Source of the DNA: Alphaproteobacteria bacterium | GTDB taxonomy: Bacteria; Pseudomonadota; Alphaproteobacteria; Micavibrionales; Micavibrionaceae | Direction: 5' to 3' | DNA length: 64,000 bases | Assembly: GCA_017302165.1 (NCBI GenBank) | Contig: JAFLCW010000003.1 | Span: 178,300-242,299 of the forward strand | Part shown: in pieces, positions 44,143 through 51,846 of the stretch | How positions within the stretch are numbered: the first letter of the stretch is position 1 | Layout of the letters: every line of letters begins with the position of its first letter | Translations under genes and position numbers: made by a program | The notes under the pieces: model-generated | Databases searched by the model: none | What the model was told of the DNA's origin: nothing | The model's input: only the letters and a program-made list of their open reading frames with translations

Positions 44143-45578
44143 TCCTGATAGGGGTTTTTGCTGGTGCGGATTAAAAGCCGGATCGGCACGCCTTCCATAT
44201 CAAACGCATCTCGAAGCCCGTTCATCAGATACCGTTTGTACGTATCCGGCAAAGATTGAGGTTTAGAAACCCAAAGGATAAATGTCGGCGGACGTACATT
44301 GATTTGCGCCATGTATTTCAGACGATTGGAACGACCCTCGAATAATGGTGGCGCTACACGTGATTCCATCATCCGTATCCATCGGTTAAGTTTTCCGGTA
44401 TTCACCCGGATATTCCATGTGGCAAACAGCTTAAGGACATCGTCCATCAAGCGTGTCAGGTTACTGCCCTTCAGCGCAGAAATAGGCACGACCGGCACGC
44501 CGCGTACCTGCGCCAGCGATATCCCGAGTTTGTAATGAATTTCGTCCAGCCATTCTTTTTTGTTTGGAATCAAATCCCATTTATTGACGGCAATCACCAT
44601 GGCACGACCTTCATCCAGAATATGATCCGCGATCTGAAGATCCTGCTTTTCAAGGGGCATCGTGGCATCAATAACCAGAATAACAACCTGCGCCAGACGA
44701 ATAGCTCGAAGTGTATCTTCAACGGCCATTTTTTCAACGCCGTCCGATATACGCGCCTTTTTTCGAAGACCCGCCGTATCCACCAGGCGAATTTTTTTGC
44801 CTGCATATTCCCAATCCACAGCAATCGCATCACGTGTGGTTCCGGCCACCGGAGATGTCATCACCCGGGTATCGTTCAATAGCGCATTCAACAGCGTTGA
44901 TTTACCGGCATTTGGACGTCCGGCGATGGCAATCTTGATGGATTTTTCGTCTTCGTTTTCAGGATCACTCTCAGGCGCGAATTCAAAATCCATGTCCCCT
45001 TCGATATCATCAAACCGGGATTGGTCCTGTTCAGATGACAGAGATCCACCCGACGCCTCTGCCGTATCCTCAGGTTCAACGATTTTGGGGAAGTAAGGTT
45101 CAAAGGCAAAATAAAGTCCTTCGATACCTTCACCGTGGGCAGATGAAATCGGTAATGGCGTTCCAAAACCAAATTTATGAGCTTCGGCGACGGCAGACTG
45201 GGTGGCTTTTTCATTTTCGCATTTATTGACAGCGACAACTACAGGTTTTTTTTGTTTACGAAGCCACTGCGCAAAATGTTCATCCATGGGGGTGATGCCC
45301 GCTCTGCCATCCACCAGAAACAAAAGAACATCAGCCTTACTCATCGCCAGTTCCGTTTGCTGACGCATCTTGCCTTCAATGGATTCATCAAAGGTTTCCT
45401 CAAGTCCGGCGGTATCCAGAATTCTCACGGGTTGATCGAGCAGATAGCCTTCGGCCTCGCGCCAATCGCGGGTCACGCCAGGGCGATCATCAACAATCGC
45501 CAAGCGTTTGCCCGCCAGACGATTAAACAAGGTTGATTTGCCCACATTCGGGCGGCCAATGATAGCAATGGATAACAT
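44139..45578 (-). CDS. der: ribosome biogenesis GTPase Der (EngA)
   Basis: 479 aa with two G domains in tandem: [12 protein letters not shown] at residues 8-19 and [12 protein letters not shown] near residue 222, each followed by its DTAGL motif and NKC/NKWD G4 motifs. A KH-like C-terminal domain ([18 protein letters not shown]) completes the family layout. An unusually acidic linker of about 45 residues separates the G domains. Der acts in 50S subunit assembly. It is the last gene of the TPR-bamB-der run on the minus strand. Confidence 0.96.
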   Translation of the reverse strand: MLSIAIIGRPNVGKSTLFNRLAGKRLAIVDDRPGVTRDWREAEGYLLDQPVRILDTAGLEETFDESIEGKMRQQTELAMSKADVLLFLVDGRAGITPMDEHFAQWLRKQKKPVVVAVNKCENEKATQSAVAEAHKFGFGTPLPISSAHGEGIEGLYFAFEPYFPKIVEPEDTAEASGGSLSSEQDQSRFDDIEGDMDFEFAPESDPENEDEKSIKIAIAGRPNAGKSTLLNALLNDTRVMTSPVAGTTRDAIAVDWEYAGKKIRLVDTAGLRKKARISDGVEKMAVEDTLRAIRLAQVVILVIDATMPLEKQDLQIADHILDEGRAMVIAVNKWDLIPNKKEWLDEIHYKLGISLAQVRGVPVVPISALKGSNLTRLMDDVLKLFATWNIRVNTGKLNRWIRMMESRVAPPLFEGRSNRLKYMAQINVRPPTFILWVSKPQSLPDTYKRYLMNGLRDAFDMEGVPIRLLIRTSKNPYQD

Positions 45579-45621
45579 GGCGTAGGCTTTATCACCTTCT
45601 GGGGGAAGTGGCTATATATTC

Positions 45622-46974
45622 CTATCGGTACGCCGACAACGTACCGTCACGCGACACCAGATACAGAACGCCGCCCGCAATGATCGGGGCAATCTGGACA
45701 GATTCTCCGGTTGACCATTCCTTGATCAATGCCCCGTCTTCGGGGTTGATTTCAGCCACACGGCCATCCGATGAGAAGGCCATCAGACGCCCCGATGCCA
45801 TCAAAGGCCCCGTCCAGAAAATAGCCCCTTTTTTCTCGGCTTTATCCTCAAACCGCGCCAGTTGCGACACCCACATAACCGCACCTGTATCCACATCCAA
45901 CGAGACAACTTCGTTATAAGATGAGATCACAAAAAGCCGGTTCCCCGACAACCATGGTGTTTCTGAACCGCCGATATCCCGCGCCCATAAACGCTGGCCG
46001 GAAATAATATCGATGGCGACCATTTTGCCACCATACGAAATGGCAAAAACCTTGTTGTTATGAATGACCGGCATCGCGCGAATATCCGATACCCCCGACA
46101 GGCCACCGAGGCGAAGCGCGTTAGATAAATTATCAGACCAAGCCGAAGCCCCGTTTTCAACCCGAAGGGCATAGAGTTCGCCCGAGGTAAAGGCTGGCAC
46201 GACAATATTGCCTTCTGCGGCTGGTGCCGCCGCCCCCACCAAGCCTGTGGCTTCGCCAAGACCTGCATATTCCCACAATAATTCACCTGTATCCGCCTTA
46301 AACGCCATGACGGCATTGGAGAGAAGCGTCACAAAAACACGATTGTCGAGAATCGTCGGCGCGGCTCTGGACGGTGCAGAAAGCTTGGCTCTCCAGAGAA
46401 TTTTGCCGTCGGCCGGGTTAACCGCCAGCATTTCATTATATCCCGATGTCACATAAATTTTATCCCCGGCATAAGATATCCCGCCAGATATCACTGGATC
46501 ATCGTCTTCGTTTTTGAGTGTGTTGATACGCCAGAGATTTTTACCATCCTTAGCAGAGAAAGCGGATAGCTGACTCTGGGAGTCCAATGTAAACACTCTC
46601 CCCCCCGCCACAATCGGTTGTGCCGTCAACGGATAGGATGTGGATGCCCCTTCGCCGATGTCCGACGACCATATCTTTTTGACACTGCCCGTGGAAAAAG
46701 AGAGATTCTGCATCGCATGGTGCGGATATCCTCCGGCTTGCGGCCAGCTGTCATTTACCGAAATTTCTGCCGGAGAAAAAACAGCCGAGCCTTGTGTGAT
46801 TTCATCCGGCTCAAGTTTTCTTTGCATGTCCAAAATGGACAGGCGTTGACCGGCCAAAGGCGGCGCATCGTCTTTTTCCCCAAACCACATATCACTCCCA
46901 CAGGCGGTCAGCGATAAAACAGCCAGACACATCACACATAAACGGGTGCCGGATATGAGCAGAGAAGAACGCAT
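45622..46974 (-). CDS. bamB: outer membrane assembly lipoprotein BamB
   Basis: 450 aa. A lipoprotein signal ends in LTAC (about residues 22-25). The body is a beta-propeller with repeated PQQ-like blades (GGRVFTLDSQSQLSAFSA, GDKIYVTSGYNEMLAVNP, GGKMVAIDIISGQRLWARDI). BamB helps deliver outer-membrane proteins in the BAM complex. It sits 3 bp after the TPR gene and 43 bp before der, the usual arrangement. Confidence 0.92.
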   Translation of the reverse strand: MRSSLLISGTRLCVMCLAVLSLTACGSDMWFGEKDDAPPLAGQRLSILDMQRKLEPDEITQGSAVFSPAEISVNDSWPQAGGYPHHAMQNLSFSTGSVKKIWSSDIGEGASTSYPLTAQPIVAGGRVFTLDSQSQLSAFSAKDGKNLWRINTLKNEDDDPVISGGISYAGDKIYVTSGYNEMLAVNPADGKILWRAKLSAPSRAAPTILDNRVFVTLLSNAVMAFKADTGELLWEYAGLGEATGLVGAAAPAAEGNIVVPAFTSGELYALRVENGASAWSDNLSNALRLGGLSGVSDIRAMPVIHNNKVFAISYGGKMVAIDIISGQRLWARDIGGSETPWLSGNRLFVISSYNEVVSLDVDTGAVMWVSQLARFEDKAEKKGAIFWTGPLMASGRLMAFSSDGRVAEINPEDGALIKEWSTGESVQIAPIIAGGVLYLVSRDGTLSAYR

Positions 46975-46977
46975 ATG

Positions 46978-47670
46978 TTATTCCTTTATACTGGAAGTAT
47001 CAGAAGCCTGAGAAGCCGGGGGCATATCCGCCCCATAAACTTGCCTTAAGGCGGACGCCTTATCGGCCAGCGCAGGCGACACGCCTTCAGCTTTGTCGAA
47101 AGCAGACAAATAGGACATCGCTGATGTGGGGTCTTTGAGGGCATGCGCCGAAATGACAGCCGCATCTAAACGCGCATGATATTGCCAAGGGCTTTTTTCA
47201 CGTTCGATCACAGGCGTTAAAATATCAATCAGTTTTTTTCCTGATTCTGTCGATAGAGATTCGGTCATCTGTGTGCGCACGTAATAAAGGCGTGAGAGGT
47301 CTTTGAGTGTGTGCGGAGCAGATGATTGCGTGAATATTTTTTCAAAAATCTGAGCGGCGTCTGTGATTTTATCCTGCTGAACATACGTACCTGCCAGTGT
47401 CATCAAGGCAATGGTTTCATGACCACCAGACATATCGTCCGCCAAGTCCTTCAGTGCGGTTTCAGGCGCCGTGCCGTCCAAAGCAGAAATGAGGCGCGAC
47501 GTCTCTCCCTTACTGTACGCATGTGTCCAGGATGTCCAGCCACTCCACCCCGCCGTACCCAAGATCAGTGCCGCCACACCGCCAATAATGACAACATGGT
47601 ATTTATCCCATAACGCCATCAGGCGGTCTTTCTGGAGGGCTTCATCAACTTCTTGAAATATATCAACCAT
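46978..47670 (-). CDS. TPR protein, YfgM-like
   Basis: 230 aa. A short cytoplasmic N-terminus precedes one membrane helix (VVIIGGVAALILGTAGWSGW, about residues 27-46), then a periplasmic helical TPR-like domain. The opening DIFQEVDEALQKDRLMALWDK and position before bamB and der match the YfgM/DUF2133 group, proposed to assist periplasmic chaperone traffic at the Sec translocon. It is the first gene of this operon. Confidence 0.82.
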   Translation of the reverse strand: MVDIFQEVDEALQKDRLMALWDKYHVVIIGGVAALILGTAGWSGWTSWTHAYSKGETSRLISALDGTAPETALKDLADDMSGGHETIALMTLAGTYVQQDKITDAAQIFEKIFTQSSAPHTLKDLSRLYYVRTQMTESLSTESGKKLIDILTPVIEREKSPWQYHARLDAAVISAHALKDPTSAMSYLSAFDKAEGVSPALADKASALRQVYGADMPPASQASDTSSIKE

Positions 47671-47734
47671 GTGTGTGTTTCTTTATCATATTCAAAGGGA
47701 TTTTCAGACCAGAATATGGTATACTCTAAAACAT

Positions 47735-48112
47735 ATGGGTTTCAAAACACTCTCTGCACCCGCCGTTGGATATACCAAAGCCGAATTCGGCGCCATTTTT
47801 CAGGTCTATAGCCAAAATGTCTATACCGGGCTGTTCCGGGATTTTTCTTTTACAGAGTATGGTGGAAAATATTACATCGCCTTTCGCGAGGAAGCCGGAA
47901 AACAGCCCCTCGTGACCATAGAAAAACGGCGTCTGGGGCCGGACAAATGCCTGTTTGTTGCCACAACCCCGGGGTACCGGGGGCAATATGTGGAAATCGC
48001 CCGGAGCGAGAAAATACTGCCCTTTATCGATGTCTTAAAACGGCGTTTGGCACTCATGGTCTCTGCCCGTGAAGGCAGGTCTGTTAAAAACGCCCATCAG
48101 GGACAGGCCTGA
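47735..48112 (+). CDS. hypothetical protein, 125 aa
   Basis: The frame opens upstream at 47669, but the part before the ATG at 47735 would run into the divergent TPR gene and has no good start signal, so I use MGFKTLSAPAVGYT. The protein is soluble with an alternating beta pattern (GGKYYIAFREEAGKQPLVTI) and a basic C-terminus. Family not recognised. A TATACT box at 47720 is a possible -10. Confidence 0.5.
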   Translation: MGFKTLSAPAVGYTKAEFGAIFQVYSQNVYTGLFRDFSFTEYGGKYYIAFREEAGKQPLVTIEKRRLGPDKCLFVATTPGYRGQYVEIARSEKILPFIDVLKRRLALMVSAREGRSVKNAHQGQA

Positions 48113-48127
48113 TCCCGACATACGTTA

Positions 48128-48156
48128 TTGACAGATTTACGTTTTCTCCCCATATC
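48128..48156 (+). promoter_or_regulatory. sigma70-type promoter of the L,D-transpeptidase gene
   Basis: TTGACA (perfect -35), a 17-base spacer and CATATC as -10, 43 bases before the ATG. TAAGGA gives the ribosome site. Confidence 0.55.
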
Positions 48157-48198
48157 TCTACCATTATTTTACGTGACCTGATGTAAGGAACCCCCGTC

Positions 48199-49350
48199 AT
48201 GCGCCTGATCGTTTGTCTGTGTCTTTTTGCGGGATTGGCTTTTGCCGCTTCGCCTTCTTACGCCAAAACATATAGCAAAGATTATTTTGGCGAAACGGTC
48301 ATTCACCGCGCTGTGTTTGAAGATACGCTGGTGCATTTAGCCCGATCAAACGGTTTGGGGTTTGTTGAAATGCGGGCGGCCAATCCGCGGCTTGATCCAT
48401 GGATTCCGGGGGCGGGTGTCAAGGTCGTTTTGCCCAACAAACATATTCTGCCCGATGCGCCGCGTACTGGCATTGTCATCAATCTGCCCGACCAACGTCT
48501 TTATTATTTCCCGCCGAACGGAGGAACACCGCTGAGTTATTCGATTGGCGTAGGACGTGAAGGGTTAAACACACCGCTGGGTCAAACCACGGTGAACCGC
48601 AAAATCCATGGCCCTACCTGGACGCCGACCCCGCGTATGCGCAAGGAAAAACCAGAACTGCCGATGTCCATTAAACCTTTTGCCCCGGATAATCCGATGG
48701 GGACACATGCACTTTATCTTGGCTTTCCCCAGATCGCCATTCACGGCACGGATAAACCATACGGAATTGGACGGCGCGTAAGTTCAGGATGTATCCGCAT
48801 GTATCCCGAGGGTATTGTTGATTTATATCCGCGCATTCCCGTCGGCACAAAAGTCACGGTGGTGGATCAACCCGTGAAAGTGGGCTGGGTCGACGATAAA
48901 ATGTATGTCGAAGTGGCACCGACGCAGGATCAATCTTTTGCGATTGAGGAAAATGGCGTGTTGACCGATTACGTGATCACGACAGCCGATATGAAACGGA
49001 TCACCGAGAAAGCTGGTCAGCACGCCAGTTTGATTGATTGGGAGAGCGTGAGAGAAGCCGTTAAAGAACATACAGGATACCCGGTGCCCGTTCTGGATTT
49101 GAAACGTCAGCCCGGCCAGCGCGTCAAAGATGATTTAAAGTATCTACTTCAAGAAGCCGGTGCTTCACATGAAGATGTAAAACTGCCTGCCCCGGAAGAT
49201 AAGACGCAAAAGAAAGCTCAGGCAGAAGCACCCGCGAAAAAAGAGACCGCACAAACCATTGACGCTGAACCCATGACCCGTGAAGTGACCCCCGCCTCTT
49301 CATCTGCGGCACCGCGCACACGGGTACATAATTTTAACGTGAATAATTAA
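48199..49350 (+). CDS. L,D-transpeptidase (YkuD/ErfK type)
   Basis: 383 aa, exported: the N-terminus has a hydrophobic signal (LIVCLCLFAGLAFAASPSYA) ending with a likely Ala-x-Ala site. The YkuD domain (about residues 90-215) carries the catalytic motif HGTDKPYGIGRRVSSGCIRM, with the nucleophilic Cys. It crosslinks peptidoglycan through meso-diaminopimelate or attaches lipoprotein. A low-complexity Lys/Ala/Glu-rich C-terminus follows. A good promoter lies upstream. Confidence 0.92.
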   Translation: MRLIVCLCLFAGLAFAASPSYAKTYSKDYFGETVIHRAVFEDTLVHLARSNGLGFVEMRAANPRLDPWIPGAGVKVVLPNKHILPDAPRTGIVINLPDQRLYYFPPNGGTPLSYSIGVGREGLNTPLGQTTVNRKIHGPTWTPTPRMRKEKPELPMSIKPFAPDNPMGTHALYLGFPQIAIHGTDKPYGIGRRVSSGCIRMYPEGIVDLYPRIPVGTKVTVVDQPVKVGWVDDKMYVEVAPTQDQSFAIEENGVLTDYVITTADMKRITEKAGQHASLIDWESVREAVKEHTGYPVPVLDLKRQPGQRVKDDLKYLLQEAGASHEDVKLPAPEDKTQKKAQAEAPAKKETAQTIDAEPMTREVTPASSSAAPRTRVHNFNVNN

Positions 49351-49359
49351 CGAAACCGT

Positions 49360-49677
49360 TCATTCAGGCGTGATGCCGGGCGCGCCCGTGCCGTTTGTCA
49401 GGACATACATCACGGCAAACAGGGCGGGCGCATATATCGGTGCAAACAACAAAACATATCGCCATCTTGATTGAACCGCGAGCGAGAGTGCTCCCACGCC
49501 AATAGACGCCAGCCATACGACCGTCGCTTGGGACGTTAAGGCTTGTCCGAACCCATCCGGGACAGTCGCCGGATTCAGAATGCCCGTCATGATCAGAAGA
49601 TTAGCGGTCAGCGCAAAGGCCAGCCCCCCCAATCCCGAAACAATCACCAGCCAGAGAATTTTAAGAACAATGTGCAT
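49360..49677 (-). CDS. small membrane protein, 105 aa
   Basis: Three hydrophobic segments are visible (VLKILWLVIVSGLGGLAFAL, VVWLASIGVGALSLAV, YVLLFAPIYAPALFAVMYVL). Family not recognised. It is convergent with the L,D-transpeptidase gene after 9 bp. No ribosome site of note. Function unknown. Confidence 0.6.
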   Translation of the reverse strand: MHIVLKILWLVIVSGLGGLAFALTANLLIMTGILNPATVPDGFGQALTSQATVVWLASIGVGALSLAVQSRWRYVLLFAPIYAPALFAVMYVLTNGTGAPGITPE

Positions 49678-49708
49678 GACGTTATTTTGCCCTGAAATCA
49701 GAAAATAA

Positions 49709-49745
49709 AAAAGACCGTTCAGGCAGATAACCTGAACGGTCTTTA
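49709..49745 (-). terminator. intrinsic terminator after the small lipoprotein gene
   Basis: Minus-strand stem AAAGACCGTTCAGG/CCTGAACGGTCTTT (14 bp) around a 7-base loop, followed by a T-rich run (TTTTTTATTTT). It lies 22 bases after the stop codon of the lipoprotein gene. Confidence 0.88.
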
Positions 49746-49766
49746 AATAGCTAAACCTAAAAAGGC

Positions 49767-49958
49767 TTACTTAACCTGACGTTTTTCGAATACAGGCTCA
49801 GCGCTACGTACGTTGCCGTCTTGCGGACCAACTGTACGGTTTTCAGCGTAAGGAGCTTGTGTCAGGGTTTCATCCTGCGTGGAAGAGCCACTGCCAGCGC
49901 AAGCGGACAGAGCGGCAACAGAACCCAGCAGAGCGACCATAGCGATCAGTTTTTTCAT
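49767..49958 (-). CDS. small lipoprotein, 63 aa
   Basis: Signal with lipobox: MKKLIAMVALLGSVAALSAC with the modified Cys at residue 20. The mature part is about 44 residues, Gly/Ser/Thr-rich then charged. AGAGGAAATAAA gives a strong ribosome site. It has its own strong terminator, so it is probably an abundant single-gene transcript, as is common for small outer-membrane lipoproteins. Family not recognised. Confidence 0.75.
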   Translation of the reverse strand: MKKLIAMVALLGSVAALSACAGSGSSTQDETLTQAPYAENRTVGPQDGNVRSAEPVFEKRQVK

Positions 49959-50120
49959 TTTATTTCCTCTTATATGCTTCTAGAAGGTTAAACACGTGTT
50001 TATTAAAAGCTGTGAACCCAAACAAGAGAACACGGCTCTAACGTTGGGTACTGTTTTTCAGGATTTTGCCTGATAGATCAAGAGGCTTTTTTAAAAAAAG
50101 ATGAATTTTCCCACCCAAGA

Positions 50121-51407
50121 TCAATTTTTGTTGTTTTTTTGCACCTTATCGAAGTACGCATCGATCCCGGCCTGAATGGCTTGTGTGATTTTATGGCGAT
50201 ATTCCGGAGAATTGAGGGCTCTGGCCTCTTTAGGGTTAGACATAAAACCTATTTCGATCAGGACAGACGGGATATCCGCCGCCTTGAGAACCGCAAAACC
50301 GGCAAAGCGGTGAGGGCGTTCTAACGTTTTCACCCCTGCTTTATTCATCTGGGTGACAATGGTGTTGGCAAAAAACTTGGACTGATTCATCGTATCACGC
50401 ATCACGAGGTCTATCAGGATATTGGCCACGTCCTTATCTTCATGGGATAAATCCACGCCGCCAATTAAATCGGCCTTGTTTTCCCGGGCGGCCAATCTTT
50501 CTGTCTGGGCATCAGAAGCTGTATTAGACAGGGTATAAATGGACATCCCCCGAACGTCCGATTTATCAATGGAGTCTGCATGAATAGACACAAACAGATC
50601 TGCCTTATGCTTGCGGGCAATTTTGACCCGATCCCCCAGTTTGATGAACACATCCCGGTCACGGGTTAAAAACACCTGATATCGCCCCGATTCTTCAAGT
50701 TTTTGCTTCAGTTGTTTAGCGGCCGCCAGTGTCACCGTTTTCTCGTAAATGCCCCCCGCCGCCACAGCCCCGGGATCCTGTCCCCCGTGCCCCGGATCAA
50801 TGACCACCACCTGCTTTTGCGAAGGCCGTGATGGAGAGGCCGGGTTCAGCTTGGCATCAGGTTGAGAGACATGTGGTTTCACGGCAGGCAGGGGCGGCAG
50901 AACAGTTCCGCCCTGCACAGAGTTTGCCCCTGCAATCTTTAATTGGCCAAAGATCCGGGATGGGGTCGCCTGTGCCTGAGAAATCTTTTTAAAATCAATT
51001 ACCAGACGATGCCCCTGCCCCCCTTGAGCCGGAATCAAAAAAGCATTCAACATTTGAATAGGCACGGCCGAATCCACCACCAGCCTTGAGTACCCCGGTT
51101 GCAGGAGACCTGACCTCAACTCCCGGATCTGAGACCCCGGTGCGTGATCGACATGCCCGACATTCCAGCGAAATTCAGGTAAATCAACAATCAGACGATC
51201 AGGCTGAGCCAGAACAAAGGCTCTGAAATCGCTTGGCTGTTTGAGGTCGAGCACCAGACGCGTTTTTTCCGGATGAACCCCAAAACGCGCCCCGGTAATT
51301 TCCTGAGTTTGCGCCAGAGCCGGAGCCCCTACCGCGCCCAGCCATAAAATCAGGGTGATTATATGACATAAAACAAAAACGCGCGATAAAATGGCTGAAA
51401 CGCTCAT
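50121..51407 (-). CDS. amiC: N-acetylmuramoyl-L-alanine amidase
   Basis: 428 aa exported amidase. A signal peptide (about residues 1-32) precedes an AMIN domain (about 35-130), a Pro/Ser-rich linker and the Amidase_3 catalytic domain (about 198-425). The zinc ligands are in VVIDPGHGGQDPGA (His), YEKTVTLAAA (Glu) and FVSIHADS (His), with the catalytic Glu in SVLIEIGFMSN. It splits peptidoglycan between MurNAc and L-Ala at division. It is divergent from rne, as in other alphaproteobacteria. Confidence 0.94.
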   Translation of the reverse strand: MSVSAILSRVFVLCHIITLILWLGAVGAPALAQTQEITGARFGVHPEKTRLVLDLKQPSDFRAFVLAQPDRLIVDLPEFRWNVGHVDHAPGSQIRELRSGLLQPGYSRLVVDSAVPIQMLNAFLIPAQGGQGHRLVIDFKKISQAQATPSRIFGQLKIAGANSVQGGTVLPPLPAVKPHVSQPDAKLNPASPSRPSQKQVVVIDPGHGGQDPGAVAAGGIYEKTVTLAAAKQLKQKLEESGRYQVFLTRDRDVFIKLGDRVKIARKHKADLFVSIHADSIDKSDVRGMSIYTLSNTASDAQTERLAARENKADLIGGVDLSHEDKDVANILIDLVMRDTMNQSKFFANTIVTQMNKAGVKTLERPHRFAGFAVLKAADIPSVLIEIGFMSNPKEARALNSPEYRHKITQAIQAGIDAYFDKVQKNNKN

Positions 51408-51846
51408 GCGCTTAACATGCGTGAAAAATAATAGATTGTATAGGCCAACCAGAATGTGTAAGGTCTTTTTTAGCGACAGGTTATGACCTTGCAGGTGAAA
51501 AAATACCGATAAAGTTTAATAACAAAGGAATCGGTTAAACAAAGTTTCGCAGGCCATGACAGTTGATCGGGACACAATGTAGGATGTTCCGGCAGATTAA
51601 CATAAGGCATAATCTCGGGTATTCTATCTTTTAAGAAAAGACCCGGTATCATGTTCAAAAGATGTCTGATGCGGTGTGCCGTATTACACGCGAAAACCGC
51701 CCCCAAGACACACGGTCTGGCCGATTTCCTGCCTTTAGATGTTCCTGACAACAGACAGATAACCATTACCGCCCTGTTGTGGCTGGTTTTGAGCTTTGAT
51801 TTGTCGCCGGAGGCTTTGAACCGGACACGGGCAGAAAAGATATATC
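51408..51846. other. amiC-rne intergenic region, 439 bp
   Basis: Two short antiparallel frames occur here but neither has a convincing start or family (see rejected list). The right half is best read as the long untranslated leader of rne, downstream of the promoter at 51597-51625. A loose hairpin (CGGGT...ACCCG) straddles its first bases. The left part must contain the amiC promoter, which I cannot locate firmly. Confidence 0.5.
51597..51625 (+). promoter_or_regulatory. candidate rne promoter
   Basis: TTAACA, a 17-base spacer and TATTCT, matching the consensus at five and four of six bases. It would give a leader of about 215 nt. Long leaders mediating autoregulation are known for rne in E. 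coli. Confidence 0.4.
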